A stretch of 60,596 bases of DNA from Chlorobium sp. (lineage in GTDB: Bacteria; Bacteroidota; Chlorobiia; Chlorobiales; Chlorobiaceae). The stretch is from assembly GCA_013203905.1 (NCBI GenBank), contig JABMPC010000013.1, forward strand, positions 1-60,596, in the 5' to 3' direction. Under the pieces are notes generated by a model that ran no database searches, was not told where the DNA came from, and saw only the letters and a program-made list of their open reading frames with translations. This document shows, piece after piece, positions 8,600 through 18,089 of this stretch. Numbering within the stretch: position 1 is the stretch's first letter; each line of letters opens with the position of its first letter. The translations under genes and the position numbers were made by a program.

Positions 8600-9793
8600 A
8601 TGATGCAATATGATGTAGTGATTGTTGGTGGTGGTATCAGTGGTCTCAGTATGGCGTTCTACTGCGCCGGGGCGGGCATGAAAACGATGCTGCTTGAGAA
8701 AAATGAGACGGCCGGAGGCTCGTTTGCATCCTATGAGTACGCTATGGGCAACAAGTCGTTCTGGCTTGAGCTGGGTGCGCATACCTGCTACAGCTCTTAC
8801 GCCTCTTTTCTGGGTATTGTGGAGGCCTGCGGAATGATGGGGGAGATGATTCCCCGCGCCAAGGTTCCTTTTACCCTCCTGAAGGACGAGAAAATCCAGT
8901 CTATTGTTTCGCAGCTGCATATTGCGGAGCTGCTGAAGTCAGCTCCCAACCTCTTCAAGCTCAAGAAAGATGGCAAGAGCGTGCGCTCGTATTATGAGAA
9001 TATTGTAGGAAAGAGGAACTATGATGAGGTTATCCGGCACTTTTTCAATGCCGTTCCCTCACAGCCGTCTGATGATTTTCCGGCCGACATGATGTTCAAG
9101 AGCCGCGAGAAACGAAAGGATGTACTCAAAAACTATACTTTCAAGGGTGGACTGCAGAGCGTGGCTCGCGCAATTACGAAGCAGCCGGGTATTGAGGTGA
9201 AAACCGGCAGTGATGTTGTTGCCATCAGCAGGGAGAACGGTGAGTACCGGCTGAAAACGGCAGCGGGTGAGGAATACTCCGCTGCGCAAGTTGCTCTTGC
9301 TGTTCCTTCCTCTGTGGCTTCAAGCCTTCTTGCCGGTGTGTCTGGGGATCTTTCGGCTCACCTTGGAAAACTGCAGGCGGCTGAAGTTGATTCCGTCGGG
9401 GTCATTGTCCGTAGCGCCAATGTGTCCCTGAAGCCTGTGGCTGCCGTGATTTCTCCTGACGACCTGTTTTTCTCGGTTGTTTCCCGCGACACGGTTCCCG
9501 ACGAGCATTTCCGTGGGTTCGCGTTCCATTTCCAGCCGGGTGTGTCGGAGAAAAAGAAGAAAGAGCGGATTACCGAGGTGCTTGGATTGTCGATGGGTAA
9601 AATCGAGCATATCGCACTCAAGTCGAATGTTGTGCCTTCTCTCAGGCTTGGTCATCATGAGTGGCTGGCAAAAACCGATTCGCTTCTTAAGGTCGAGAAG
9701 GGTCTTCTCCTGACGGGCAACTATTTCGCCGGTATGGCAATAGAGGACTGTGTCAGCCGTTCAAAGAGTGAGTCAGAAAGAGTGAAAGGGTAA
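8600..9793 (+). CDS. FAD-dependent oxidoreductase (protoporphyrinogen oxidase/amine oxidase-like)
   Basis: 397 residues. The N-terminal dinucleotide fold reads VVIVGGGISGLSMAFYCAGA with the acidic end of beta-2 in LLEKNETAGGSF. A C-terminal FAD-binding region is LLTGNYFAGMAIEDCVSRS. The overall plan fits the flavin amine oxidase superfamily that includes HemY-type protoporphyrinogen oxidase and carotenoid desaturases. The C-terminal GNYxxGxxIxDCV pattern favours the protoporphyrinogen oxidase side; a heme or tetrapyrrole role is therefore plausible but not proven. The MscS gene follows after 5 bp. Confidence 0.8.
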   Translation: MMQYDVVIVGGGISGLSMAFYCAGAGMKTMLLEKNETAGGSFASYEYAMGNKSFWLELGAHTCYSSYASFLGIVEACGMMGEMIPRAKVPFTLLKDEKIQSIVSQLHIAELLKSAPNLFKLKKDGKSVRSYYENIVGKRNYDEVIRHFFNAVPSQPSDDFPADMMFKSREKRKDVLKNYTFKGGLQSVARAITKQPGIEVKTGSDVVAISRENGEYRLKTAAGEEYSAAQVALAVPSSVASSLLAGVSGDLSAHLGKLQAAEVDSVGVIVRSANVSLKPVAAVISPDDLFFSVVSRDTVPDEHFRGFAFHFQPGVSEKKKKERITEVLGLSMGKIEHIALKSNVVPSLRLGHHEWLAKTDSLLKVEKGLLLTGNYFAGMAIEDCVSRSKSESERVKG

Positions 9794-9798
9794 ATGGT

Positions 9799-10884
9799 AT
9801 GGATGTATTGAGTCAGGTATGGGAAAAAGGATTGTTGTTTCCGGTGCTCGTTGCTGTGGCGGCACTCTTCCTTTATTTTATTGCCAACAGCGTTTTTCGC
9901 CGCATTGTTAAAGCGGTTCAGTCAAGGGTCAGGGAGAGCGGCATTCCTTTTGAACTGCTTTCCACCCCTTTCCGTTTGCTGGCTGTGCTTCTTCTGGTTT
10001 CGTTGACGCTTCCCTATCTTCCGCTCTCTGAGTTTGTGGCACCTGTGTTCCGCCATGCATTTACTGTCGTGTCCATTGTTGTTGCTGTGTGGTTTCTTAT
10101 GCGGTTGCTGGCTGTTCTGGAGCAGTTTGTTCTTCTTCATTATGCTTCCGGGCTTCAAAATAGCGAAGCTGCGGCCCGTAAAGTTGCGACACATGTGAGC
10201 CTGGCACGCAAAATTCTCAATGTGTTTCTCGTCGTGCTGGCTGTTGCCGGTGTTCTGATGACTTTTGACACGGTCCGCCAGGTCGGGCTGAGCATTCTGG
10301 CTTCGGCCGGCATTGCGGGGGTCATGATTGCCTTTGCGGCCCAGAAGAGCATTGCTACCTTGATTGCAGGGGTTCAGATAGCAATCACCCAGCCCATCAG
10401 CATTGATGATGTGGTTATTGTGGAGAACCAGTGGGGGCGGATTGAGGAGATATCTCTGACCTATGTTGTTGTTCAGATATGGGACCAGCGGCGGCTCATT
10501 GTGCCCATTACCTGGTTTATCGAGCGGCCGTTTGAGAACTGGACCAGAAACAGTCAGGAGTTGCTCGGTACGGTCTTTATTTATGCCGATTATGCTATTC
10601 CTATACAGTCCCTGCGTGCTGAGCTGGAGAGGGTTGTGCGTGCCACGCCGCTGTGGGATGGCAGGGTGGTTAAGCTTCAGGTTACCAATACCACTGAAAA
10701 ATCTGTTGAACTGCGCGCTCTGGTGAGTGCCGCCAATTCTTCAGATCTCTGGGAGCTCCGTTGCCTGGTGCGTGAAGAGCTGGTTGCATTCATCCGTACG
10801 GACCATCCGGGAGGGATTCCCAGAGTGCGGATGGAGATGGACCAAGGGCCGGCGGTTGATGAAAGGAGTTTGGAAAAGCTGTGA
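9799..10884 (+). CDS. mechanosensitive ion channel protein (MscS family)
   Basis: 361 residues. Four hydrophobic segments are visible: about residues 10-30, 50-75, 85-110 and a final pair leading to the pore helix ([22 protein letters not shown]). The cytoplasmic beta domain contains [22 protein letters not shown] and the MscS-like [15 protein letters not shown]. MscS channels open under membrane tension to release solutes. The protein is longer than E. coli MscS by one or two N-terminal helices. It sits 5 bp after the FAD oxidoreductase, so the two probably share a transcript. Confidence 0.9.
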   Translation: MDVLSQVWEKGLLFPVLVAVAALFLYFIANSVFRRIVKAVQSRVRESGIPFELLSTPFRLLAVLLLVSLTLPYLPLSEFVAPVFRHAFTVVSIVVAVWFLMRLLAVLEQFVLLHYASGLQNSEAAARKVATHVSLARKILNVFLVVLAVAGVLMTFDTVRQVGLSILASAGIAGVMIAFAAQKSIATLIAGVQIAITQPISIDDVVIVENQWGRIEEISLTYVVVQIWDQRRLIVPITWFIERPFENWTRNSQELLGTVFIYADYAIPIQSLRAELERVVRATPLWDGRVVKLQVTNTTEKSVELRALVSAANSSDLWELRCLVREELVAFIRTDHPGGIPRVRMEMDQGPAVDERSLEKL

Positions 10885-11011
10885 TGTTTGCCATTTTTTC
10901 CATAGTTTCGCAGGGCAGAGAGGACAGGTGCCGGTGAATGCAGAGAGTGAGCATCAGGTATGGATTCTGCATGGTAAACAATCAGATCAGACGAATAAAA
11001 AGGAGGAGAGA

Positions 11012-11440
11012 ATGGCTCAGGCAAAACAGGGCGACAAGGTAAAAGTTCATTATACCGGCAAGCTGGAGGATGGAACGGTGTTTGATACATCGGCAGATCG
11101 TGAACCGCTGGAGTTTACCATTGGCGGAGGTCAGGTGATTCCCGGGTTTGATGCTGCCGTTATGGATATGGCTCCCGGTGAGGTAAGGGTTTCGGTGATT
11201 CCTGTGGAAGAGGCTTACGGTCCGCACAGCGAAGAGCTGGTGACACCTATTGATCGCAGCCGGTTTGGTGCAGATATGGAACTGGAGATTGGCCAGCAGC
11301 TGCAGGTTGGACTTGCTGACGGGCAGCAGGCTATTGTAATGATTGTTGATGTCAATGAGGATTCGGTGACGCTTGATGCCAACCATCCTCTGGCCGGACA
11401 GGCGCTTACATTTGAAATAGAGCTGGTTGAAATCGGCTGA
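11012..11440 (+). CDS. FKBP-type peptidyl-prolyl cis-trans isomerase, SlyD-like
   Basis: 142 residues. The FKBP domain is split by an IF insert as in Sly[34 protein letters not shown], then the insert ([20 protein letters not shown]) and the returning FKBP strand [16 protein letters not shown]. Such proteins catalyse proline isomerisation and act as chaperones in the cytoplasm. The metal-binding His-rich tail of E. coli SlyD is absent. A very strong ribosome binding site (AGGAGGAG at 11001-11008) fixes ATG 11012 as the start; the longer upstream frame is not credible. Confidence 0.92.
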   Translation: MAQAKQGDKVKVHYTGKLEDGTVFDTSADREPLEFTIGGGQVIPGFDAAVMDMAPGEVRVSVIPVEEAYGPHSEELVTPIDRSRFGADMELEIGQQLQVGLADGQQAIVMIVDVNEDSVTLDANHPLAGQALTFEIELVEIG

Positions 11441-11450
11441 TTCGTTCAGT

Positions 11451-11474
11451 TGAGGCCTCAGGGGGCCGGCCTCA
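11451..11474. terminator. stem-loop between convergent genes
   Basis: TGAGGCC (11451-11457) pairs with GGCCTCA (11468-11474) around a 10-nt loop. It lies just past the FKBP stop and touches the 3' end of the U32 gene. There is no T run, so it is at best a weak or Rho-assisted terminator serving both convergent transcripts. Confidence 0.45.
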
Positions 11475-12722
11475 CCGGTCCCCGTTTCGGAGTACACTCA
11501 CAGATACCTTGTCGTTTTTCCTGACCGTTGCACACAGTATGGTGACGGTGTCGCCTTTTTCGGCATTCCGTGAGGGAAGGTCGTTGGTGTAGAATTCTTC
11601 CACCCTCATCTGCAGGCTCCCTGTGCGGGGTCCCTGAATGAGAATTTTCTCCCCTCTCTTCAGCCCTCTGGCATGGATGAGAATTTCTGCCACGCCGGCT
11701 TTCGGGTAGTATTTGATCACTGTACCGATATAGGTTTTTTTCTCCCCGGCCTGCGATCCGTAGGCTTCCGCCCAGGCGTCCATGGGTCGGCCGAAATAGA
11801 ACCCGTTTGAAAACCCTCTGTTGTATACCAGCGCCAGCTCTTGTTTCAGGTTCTCGGTGAGCTCTTCGCTGCGTTTGCGGAATTCGGGTTTTCCGCGTTC
11901 TTCAATGCAGAAGTCTATGGCTTTTCTGTATGCGGCGGTGGTGGCCTGCACATATTCCGGGCTGCGGTTCCTTCCTTCTATTTTAAATGCCCGTATGCCT
12001 GCATCCATAAGGGGGATGATGAACTCAATGGCACAGAGGTCCCGGGGGCTCATGACGAAGTCTGTGCCGAGAATCAGTTCGTGGTTTTCCTCCGTGTCGG
12101 TGATCAGATAGCTTCTTCTGCATGGCTGGACGCATTCACCGCGGTTCGCTGATTTTCCGAACAGTTCCTGTGAGAGGAAGCATCGACCTGAAACCGCCAC
12201 GCACATGGCGCCGTGGACAAAACATTCAATGGAAACCGGAAGGTTCTCTTTTTCAATGTTTGCGGTGATGCTTTTTACCTGAGAGAGTGTCAGTTCCCGG
12301 GCGGGTACAATCATACTGGCGCCGAGTCCGGCATAGTAGCGGACGGCGGGGAAGTTGCTGACAGATGCCTGAGTTGAGAGGTGGAAGGGCATTCCGGCTT
12401 CACGGCAGGCTTCAACGACTGCCATGTCCCAGCAGATGATGGCGTCAAGCCCTGAGGTTTTCGCTTTGGCTACAAGTTCCCGGATTCTGGGCAGTTCGCC
12501 GTCGTACAAGGTGGTGTTGAGTGCGAGGTAGGCTTTTGCTCCAAAGTTCGAGCAGCGTTTCCTGATTTCAGGAAATTCTTTCGCCCTGAACCCTTTGCTT
12601 GCCGCACGCATGTTGCACCCGTCCGCTCCGAAGTAGACGCTGTCGGCACCGGCCTGCAGGGCAGCCTGCATTGATGTGGCATCGCCGGCCGGGGCAATGA
12701 GTTCGGGGCGGATTTGTGTCAT
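11472..12722 (-). CDS. peptidase U32 family protein (TrhP/RlhA-like)
   Basis: 416 residues, full length for a U32 protein. The N-terminus [20 protein letters not shown] is characteristic, and the U32 signature region [20 protein letters not shown] is present, followed by [11 protein letters not shown] and [13 protein letters not shown]. Although named peptidases, characterised members (TrhP/YegQ, RlhA, UbiU/V) perform prephenate-dependent hydroxylation of tRNA uridine 34 or 23S rRNA C2501, or of ubiquinone. Conserved cysteines that may hold a 4Fe-4S cluster are visible. Which RNA is modified cannot be decided here. Confidence 0.88.
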   Translation of the reverse strand: MTQIRPELIAPAGDATSMQAALQAGADSVYFGADGCNMRAASKGFRAKEFPEIRKRCSNFGAKAYLALNTTLYDGELPRIRELVAKAKTSGLDAIICWDMAVVEACREAGMPFHLSTQASVSNFPAVRYYAGLGASMIVPARELTLSQVKSITANIEKENLPVSIECFVHGAMCVAVSGRCFLSQELFGKSANRGECVQPCRRSYLITDTEENHELILGTDFVMSPRDLCAIEFIIPLMDAGIRAFKIEGRNRSPEYVQATTAAYRKAIDFCIEERGKPEFRKRSEELTENLKQELALVYNRGFSNGFYFGRPMDAWAEAYGSQAGEKKTYIGTVIKYYPKAGVAEILIHARGLKRGEKILIQGPRTGSLQMRVEEFYTNDLPSRNAEKGDTVTILCATVRKNDKVSVSVLRNGDR

Positions 12723-12843
12723 GGGTGGAGTGAAGGAGTTTCATTATAATGAGTAATAACGCTTAAATTCCATTGAATTGCCAATGGCGCTCTGCCGCAT
12801 TCGGCTGCAGAACCGTTTGAGAGGCTTTTTTATTCTTGCTGTC

Positions 12844-13356
12844 ATGAGTGATCGTCTGTTTGCGATGCTTCTTTTTCTTGTCTCCTCGGTTCTTGCTGTC
12901 GCCGAGGTTTTTCTTGCTCTGTATGGTGGTATGAACACCGGGGTGATGCTTCTGGTTCTGAGCCTGGCGGTGGCATCGGCGGGTGTGCTTTTTTCTCTGA
13001 GAACGCTTGTCGGGCAACGAGATCAGGTTGAGTCTGTGTCAGTCCGTCGGCGAAGGGCGAGGCGGGATTCCATGATGAGGGAGCGGCTGAAGGCATATCC
13101 ATCTGATGATGATTTTTTTGGTGAACCGGCTGCTGCTCCAGGGGGACGGCCTCTGGATGAACGGCCTTCAACTCTTGGAGAATTGCAGATGGAGAAAGAG
13201 AGCTTTCAGGAGTATATCAAGCGGAGCATGAGTGCGCCTGAAGAGGAAGATGAGGTGGGGGTGGTGCCCGGGAGCGGGGGAACAATGCCGTCGGACTTTT
13301 CCCATAACCCATCCTCTGTAATTGCGAGCCTGAAGAGAGCGGGAGGCAAATCGTGA
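12844..13356 (+). CDS. hypothetical membrane protein with charged tail
   Basis: About 170 residues from ATG 12844 (MSDRLFAMLLFLVSS); a start at 12778 adds 22 basic residues. Two hydrophobic helices fill residues 4-55, with a short loop (ALYGGMNTG). The remainder is hydrophilic and low in structure: an Arg cluster (RRRRARRDS), then an acidic, Pro/Gly-rich tail. I do not recognise the family. Its stop overlaps the GTG start of the rRNA methyltransferase by 4 bp, so the two are translationally coupled. Confidence 0.65.
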   Translation: MSDRLFAMLLFLVSSVLAVAEVFLALYGGMNTGVMLLVLSLAVASAGVLFSLRTLVGQRDQVESVSVRRRRARRDSMMRERLKAYPSDDDFFGEPAAAPGGRPLDERPSTLGELQMEKESFQEYIKRSMSAPEEEDEVGVVPGSGGTMPSDFSHNPSSVIASLKRAGGKS

Positions 13357-14153
13357 ACGGAGTGCTTTTTCCTCCGGCAGGTCAGGGGATGCTGAAGCGG
13401 ATGGCAAGACTGCAGCGGAAGAAGTACCGTGACCAGGAGGGGATGTTTCTGGGTGAAGGGTTGCGGACGGTAAGAGAGCTGCTCCTCCATCTTCCTGGTC
13501 CGGATTCGCTGGTTGCTCTCTTCCTGAGCCCCGATGCCGAAGTATTGCTGCCCGGGGCGGAGGGTTATCGGGGAAAGGTGTTCAGCGTAAAGCCGGCGGA
13601 TTTTCAGCGGCTGACCGAGACGGAGAGTTCTCAGGGGATTCTGGGGGTCTTTCGCCAGCCCCGTTTCGCTCCCGTCGATGATGTGCCGGTGACTGGTGCG
13701 GGGCGTATGGTCGTGGCGCTTGACGGGGTTCAGGATCCGGGCAATGTGGGAACCATTCTCCGGACTGCAGCATGGTTCGGAGCCGATGCTCTGCTCTCAG
13801 GGCCGGGTACGGTGGATCTCTACAATCCGAAGACGGTCCGCTCCTCAGCCGGAAGTCTGTTCAGTCTTCCCCATTACAGTGTCGATAGCCTGGAAAATGA
13901 GCTTGAACGGTTGCAGCTGAAGGGGTACGGGGTTGTCTGCTCTTCGCTTGAAGGACGCGATTTCAGGGAGTTCACCGATTGGCCGGAGCGAAAGGTTCTT
14001 GTTGTGGGAAACGAGGCGAACGGAATCAGCAGCGGTGTACTCTCTCTTGCTGACCGGCTGGTGCTTATTCCGCACGGCAGAGGGAGGGTGCGGGTTGAGT
14101 CGCTCAACGCATCGGTGTCGGCGGCTGTTCTTTTGGATCGGCTGATGCTCTAG
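13353..14153 (+). CDS. TrmH/SpoU family RNA 2'-O-methyltransferase
   Basis: 266 residues from a GTG start that overlaps the previous gene; an internal ATG (MLKRMARLQRKKYRDQ) is a possible alternative. An N-terminal substrate-binding domain (RDQEGMFLGEGLRTVREL) is followed by the SPOUT catalytic domain with its three motifs: ALDGVQDPGNVGTILRTA, VLVVGNEANGIS and IPHGRGRVRVESLNASVSAA. The trefoil-knot fold uses SAM to methylate a ribose 2'-OH of rRNA or tRNA. The exact target is unknown. Converges on the TerC gene. Confidence 0.9.
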   Translation: MNGVLFPPAGQGMLKRMARLQRKKYRDQEGMFLGEGLRTVRELLLHLPGPDSLVALFLSPDAEVLLPGAEGYRGKVFSVKPADFQRLTETESSQGILGVFRQPRFAPVDDVPVTGAGRMVVALDGVQDPGNVGTILRTAAWFGADALLSGPGTVDLYNPKTVRSSAGSLFSLPHYSVDSLENELERLQLKGYGVVCSSLEGRDFREFTDWPERKVLVVGNEANGISSGVLSLADRLVLIPHGRGRVRVESLNASVSAAVLLDRLML

Positions 14154-14164
14154 GCGGGCTTTTC

Positions 14165-14932
14165 TCAGTCGGTTTCTTCGGGATTTTTCCCATCGGCCGG
14201 TAGCGAGGGGTGCAGGTGGACAGGTTCTGTGGTTCTTGCCCGCAGTCGGATGTTGAGCATTTCCACCGACACAGAGAAGGCCATGGCGAAATAGATGTAG
14301 CCTCTGGGGATTTCATAGTCCGCCCCTTCGGCAAGCAGGGTGACGCCGACCAGAATCAGGAAGCTGAGAGCAAGCATTTTGATTGTCGGGTGCTGTTCAA
14401 CAAATTCGCTGATTCCTTTTGCTGCCAGCATCATGATGCCAACGGAAATCATGATGGCGATGATCATAACCGGAAGGTCGCGGGCAAGACCGACGGCAGT
14501 GATGACGGAGTCGAGCGAGAAGACGATGTCGAGCAGGGCAATCTGCAGCATGGTGAAAAGAAAATTGCCTCCACTTCGGGTTGTGGGGCCTTCTTCAGTT
14601 CCTTCAAGGTTCTGGTGGATTTCATGGGTGCTTTTTGCCAGCAGGAAGAGCCCGCCGGCCACAACAATAAGGTCCCGTCCGGAAATATGGTGGCTGAAGA
14701 TGGTGAAGAGGGTCTCTGTCAGCCCCATGATGACGCTGATGGAGAGAAGCAGCAAGATTCGTGTGAGCATGGCGAGCCCGAGCCCTATTGTTCTGCCTTT
14801 TTCGCGCTGGTGTTCGGGAAGCCGGTTGGCAATGATGGAGATGAAGATGATATTGTCAATACCAAGGACAATCTCAAGGGCGGTAAGAGTTCCGAGAGCT
14901 ATCCAGGCCTCGGGCTGAGTGATCCATTCCAT
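14165..14932 (-). CDS. TerC family integral membrane protein
   Basis: 255 residues with about seven hydrophobic helices. Family motifs with acidic residues inside helices are visible: ALEIVLGIDNIIFISI near the N-terminus and IALLDIVFSLDSVITAVGLA in the middle. TerC/YoaE/Alx-like proteins are linked to tellurite resistance and, in later work, to manganese export. The C-terminus is hydrophilic. Single gene, with a 90-bp divergent promoter region shared with the patatin gene. Confidence 0.9.
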   Translation of the reverse strand: MEWITQPEAWIALGTLTALEIVLGIDNIIFISIIANRLPEHQREKGRTIGLGLAMLTRILLLLSISVIMGLTETLFTIFSHHISGRDLIVVAGGLFLLAKSTHEIHQNLEGTEEGPTTRSGGNFLFTMLQIALLDIVFSLDSVITAVGLARDLPVMIIAIMISVGIMMLAAKGISEFVEQHPTIKMLALSFLILVGVTLLAEGADYEIPRGYIYFAMAFSVSVEMLNIRLRARTTEPVHLHPSLPADGKNPEETD

Positions 14933-15022
14933 CGTTTTCCAGTGAGAGAGGTTATCAATCGTTTTTTATAATGTAGACAACTGCATTGGTGCGGCAAAGA
15001 GTTCTCATATGGAGGTACGCTG

Positions 15023-15778
15023 ATGAAGCATGAAACGAAGCCAGGACTGGCATTGGGCGGAGGGGCAGTGCTTGGCGCCGCCCATTTGGGAGTGATCAGG
15101 GCGTTTGAAGAACTGGAGATAGTGCCTGCCATGGTCAGCGGAACAAGCATCGGCTCGTTTGTTGCCGCTCTTCTGGCTTTTGGGAAAAGCTGGAATGAAA
15201 TAGCCGGCGTCATACAGGATTTTGACTGGCTGGACCTTTCGGGGCTGTCGATTTCCCAGTTCGGGCTGCTCTCGAACAAAAAGTTCGGGAGCGTTGTCAA
15301 CGATCTTCTTGGGCAGAAAAATATAGAGGACGCCGCAATTCCTCTTGCAATTGTAGCTACTGATATTTCTACGGGGAGGAAAGTGGTGCTGGAGAAGGGG
15401 GATGTGGCAATGGCCGTGATGGCCAGCAGTTGCATCCCCGGTCTGTTTCGCCCAGTGGACTATGCTGGAGCCCTGCTTGTTGATGGTGTGCTGATGGAGA
15501 ATGTCCCTGTTTCACCACTTGTGGAGCACGGCCTCAGTCCTGTTGTCTGTGTTGATCTGCTTGCCCGCCATGCATTCAGCCGACCGGAGAATATTGTCGG
15601 GCTTCTTCTGAACTCGTTTTACAGTGCAGTCACCAATACAACCCGCATGCAGACCGCAGCTGCGGACCTGTGTATCACTCCCGACCTGTCTGCTTTCAAT
15701 CTGATTGACATGGCGCAGATTCCCGACATCATCGAAGTCGGGTACCGTGAGGCAATAAAGGCACTCGGCTCTTCCTGA
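15023..15778 (+). CDS. patatin-like phospholipase family protein
   Basis: 251 residues. The patatin Ser-Asp dyad is visible: glycine-rich oxyanion loop [17 protein letters not shown], nucleophile elbow GTSIGSF, and the dyad Asp in [13 protein letters not shown]. The short length, with one domain and no membrane segment, matches the bacterial RssA/YchK-like group of lipid acyl hydrolases. Natural substrate unknown. ATG 15023 is preceded by GGAGG (15010-15014), a plausible ribosome binding site. Confidence 0.9.
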   Translation: MKHETKPGLALGGGAVLGAAHLGVIRAFEELEIVPAMVSGTSIGSFVAALLAFGKSWNEIAGVIQDFDWLDLSGLSISQFGLLSNKKFGSVVNDLLGQKNIEDAAIPLAIVATDISTGRKVVLEKGDVAMAVMASSCIPGLFRPVDYAGALLVDGVLMENVPVSPLVEHGLSPVVCVDLLARHAFSRPENIVGLLLNSFYSAVTNTTRMQTAAADLCITPDLSAFNLIDMAQIPDIIEVGYREAIKALGSS

Positions 15779-15917
15779 TCAAGGACGCCCCGAGAGTTGG
15801 TTTTTGCTTCTGAAACTGCTAGCTTTAAAAAGCAAAGACCGTGTTGAGATGCGGATTTTTGTGAATGATGCTCCCCCTTTTGCTGAACCTTTCAACCAGA
15901 AAACAGGGAGACGAATC

Positions 15918-16382
15918 ATGCCTATCACAAAATTGCGAGAGTACCTCGACAACCACTCGGTACGATACTTCGTAGTCAGCCATTCACCCGCATACACGGC
16001 ACAGGAGATTGCCGCTTCAGCACATGTTCCGGGCAAGGAGCTGGCGAAAACTGTTATGGTGAAGCTGAAAGGAAGAATGGCCATGGTTGTGCTTCCTGCT
16101 TCCCGTCAAGTTGATTTTGAGCTGCTTAGAAACCTGGCTGGAGTTGATGATGCCGTTCTTGCCGATGAAGAGGAGTTCGGTGACCTTTTTCCGGAGTGCG
16201 AGCACGGCGCAATGCCACCGTTCGGCAATCTTTACGGCATGGAGGTCTATGTGTCTGAAGAGCTTGAGGAGGATGATGAAATTGCCTTCAATGCCGGAGC
16301 CCATACCGAGCTGCTGCGTCTTCCCTACAGGGACTACAGGAGGCTGGTGAACCCGGTTGTGGGGCGGCTGGCACTCCGGTGA
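15918..16382 (+). CDS. YbaK/EbsC family aminoacyl-tRNA deacylase
   Basis: 154 residues from ATG 15918 (MPITKLREYLDNHSVRY). The frame extends upstream to 15804 but that part does not resemble the family. Family features: the HSPAYTAQEIAASAHVPGKE N-terminal helix region, the KTVMVKLKGRMAMVVLPA core containing the conserved Lys, and GAMPPFGNLYGMEVYVSEEL (the GxxxPFG motif). YbaK/ProX-type proteins hydrolyse mischarged tRNAs in the cytoplasm. The specific amino acid and tRNA cannot be inferred. Confidence 0.9.
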   Translation: MPITKLREYLDNHSVRYFVVSHSPAYTAQEIAASAHVPGKELAKTVMVKLKGRMAMVVLPASRQVDFELLRNLAGVDDAVLADEEEFGDLFPECEHGAMPPFGNLYGMEVYVSEELEEDDEIAFNAGAHTELLRLPYRDYRRLVNPVVGRLALR

Positions 16383-16474
16383 CAGGGATCTGCCGGGGGA
16401 TGATGCTTTTTTCAGCAGGAAATGTTACCTTTGCTTCATCCCGATAGAGATTTACCTGAATTGAACCCTCAGTC

Positions 16475-17593
16475 ATGAAGATTGCTTTCTACGCCGGAAC
16501 ATATGTCAAGGACAAGGACGGTGCGGTAAAATCAATCTATCAGCTGGTTGCCTCATTCAGGGACAATGGTCATGAGGTTATTGTCTGGTCTCCTGATGTT
16601 GCCGAGGGGGCGGACCATGACGGGGTTGAGGTTCACCGGATGCCCTCTGTGCCGATTCCTCTCTATCCCGATTACAGACTTGGTTTCTTTTCCTCCCAGA
16701 CCCGTCGTCAGCTCGATGGGTTTGCTCCGGATATTGTCCATATTTCAACCCCCGACATTATCGGCAGGAAGTTCCTTCTCTATGCCCGGGAGCGCTCGCT
16801 TCCTGTTGCTTCAGCCTATCATACCGATTTCCCTTCTTATCTTGCCTATTATCGTCTCGGGTTCGCTGCTCCGGCTCTCTGGCGTTACCTCGTCTGGTTT
16901 TACAACAGTTGCAATACCGTGCTTGCTCCCAATCAGATTGTCCGCGGGAAACTGCTGGAAAAAGGGATCAGTACTGTCGGCATCTGGTCGAGGGGAATTG
17001 ATCGCGATCTGTTTCATCCCGCACGACGCTCTGATGCATTGCGCAAGGAGTGGGACGCTGAGGGCAGAACGGTGTTTGTTTTTGCCGGACGGTTTGTCTG
17101 GTATAAGGATATTCGTGTGGTGATGGATCTCTATGAGCGGTTTGCAGCGGAGGGCCTTGGTGATAGGGTCCGCTTTGTCATGATCGGCTCGGGCCCCGAG
17201 GAGGATGAGCTCAGGGAGCATATGCCGGAGGCGGTCTTTACGGGATATCTGACGGGGAGTGAGCTTCCCCGGGCTTATGCCAGTGGCGATATCTTTCTTT
17301 TTCCTTCTACTACTGAAGCGTTCTGCAATGTAGCTCTTGAGGCCGTTTCATGCGGCCTTCCTGCAGTTGTGTCGGATATCGGCGGATGTCGCGATATTGT
17401 TGAGCTTTCGGGCGGGGGTCTGGTTGCCCGCGCGGGTGATGTGGACGATTTTTTTGATCGCTGCCGTGAGCTGCTTGATTCGCCCGATATGCTGAAGCAA
17501 CAGAGGAAGAAGGGTCTTGCGTATGCTGAACGGCAGTCGTGGCCGGCGGTGAATGGCGCTCTTATTGCGGCCTATGAGGCCATGCTTCGTTGA
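16475..17593 (+). CDS. GT4-family glycosyltransferase
   Basis: 372 residues, a GT-B fold retaining glycosyltransferase. N-terminal: MKIAFYAGTYVKDKDGAVKS; donor-side: VFAGRFVWYKDIRVVMDLY and the EX7E motif EAFCNVALEAVSCGLPAVV with GGCRDIV. The overall plan resembles lipid-directed transferases such as the SQD2/MgtA and mannosyltransferase group. As the next genes on the other strand encode chlorosome envelope proteins, a role in membrane or chlorosome glycolipids is conceivable, but that is speculation. It ends at a strong terminator shared with csmE. Confidence 0.85.
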   Translation: MKIAFYAGTYVKDKDGAVKSIYQLVASFRDNGHEVIVWSPDVAEGADHDGVEVHRMPSVPIPLYPDYRLGFFSSQTRRQLDGFAPDIVHISTPDIIGRKFLLYARERSLPVASAYHTDFPSYLAYYRLGFAAPALWRYLVWFYNSCNTVLAPNQIVRGKLLEKGISTVGIWSRGIDRDLFHPARRSDALRKEWDAEGRTVFVFAGRFVWYKDIRVVMDLYERFAAEGLGDRVRFVMIGSGPEEDELREHMPEAVFTGYLTGSELPRAYASGDIFLFPSTTEAFCNVALEAVSCGLPAVVSDIGGCRDIVELSGGGLVARAGDVDDFFDRCRELLDSPDMLKQQRKKGLAYAERQSWPAVNGALIAAYEAMLR

Positions 17594-17600
17594 GCCAATC

Positions 17601-17659
17601 AAAGCCTCTCGGCAGGCTTTTGGTGGAAGCCAAAAAAACGGGATGTTCATCCCGTTTTT
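17601..17659. terminator. bidirectional terminator between glycosyltransferase and csmE
   Basis: Two stem-loops lie in the gap. AAAGCC...GGCTTTT is at 17601-17621. AAAAACGGGAT/ATCCCGTTTTT is at 17634-17659, an 11-bp stem with a 4-nt loop and A and T runs on either side, so it can work for both strands. Confidence 0.88.
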
Positions 17660-17685
17660 GTGTTACAAGCCTGTATGTCTGAGGC

Positions 17686-17940
17686 TCAGTCTTCGAAGCG
17701 CTTTGCAACCGATTTGGTTGGGCGTGCATATCCTGAAACTTCAGGTGATGAGCCGCGCATGAGACCAGCCGAGCTTCCGCCGTTGATATAAGGGTAGGCG
17801 TTGACAAGGAGTCGCTTTGTGGTTTTCCCCACATTCTCCATATAGTCACCCATCGTCCACCAGTGCCCGTCAGTGAAAATCTCGGTGTACCTGCCGAATG
17901 CAATTACCCACTGAGTGAATGCGCCTGCGAATTTGTCCAT
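17686..17940 (-). CDS. csmE: chlorosome envelope protein, CsmA/CsmE family
   Basis: 84 residues. The sequence matches the CsmA/CsmE baseplate family: FGRYTEIFTDGHW (containing the conserved His of the GHW motif), a small amphipathic helix, NAYPYINGG, and the C-terminal processing region RGSSPEVSGYARPTK. CsmA binds BChl a in the chlorosome baseplate and is cleaved at its C-terminus; CsmE is its paralogue. CsmE is preferred because csmA is normally followed by csmC, which is absent here, and the N-terminus differs from CsmA. A GGGAGCAGGG sequence precedes the ATG. It is downstream of csmB. Confidence 0.82.
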   Translation of the reverse strand: MDKFAGAFTQWVIAFGRYTEIFTDGHWWTMGDYMENVGKTTKRLLVNAYPYINGGSSAGLMRGSSPEVSGYARPTKSVAKRFED

Positions 17941-18030
17941 ATCCCTGCTCCCTGTCTTGAAAAAATGCTGTTATTCGCTAATACCTTTCTACCTCTAATT
18001 TATGGAAACATTCACCCTGAACCAAATATA

Positions 18031-18065
18031 AAAAGCACCCTGTGGCCGAGGCTCAGGGTGCTTTG
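18031..18065 (-). terminator. terminator between csmB and csmE
   Basis: Read on the minus strand, AAAGCACCCTG and CAGGGTGCTTT form an 11-bp stem around an 11-nt loop, followed by TTTT. It lies about 25 bp after the csmB stop and 90 bp before the csmE start, so it probably ends most csmB transcripts and lets some read through. Confidence 0.85.
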
Positions 18066-18089
18066 AAAACAGTTCCTGTTAGCGGGTGT

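Noticed and set aside
8600-9793. Phytoene desaturase (crtI type)
   Set aside because: The protein is shorter than CrtI and its C-terminal GNYxxGxxIxDCV pattern fits the protoporphyrinogen oxidase side better.
17686-17940. csmA rather than csmE
   Set aside because: csmA is expected with csmC downstream; here a terminator and the GT4 gene follow, and the N-terminal segment differs from CsmA.
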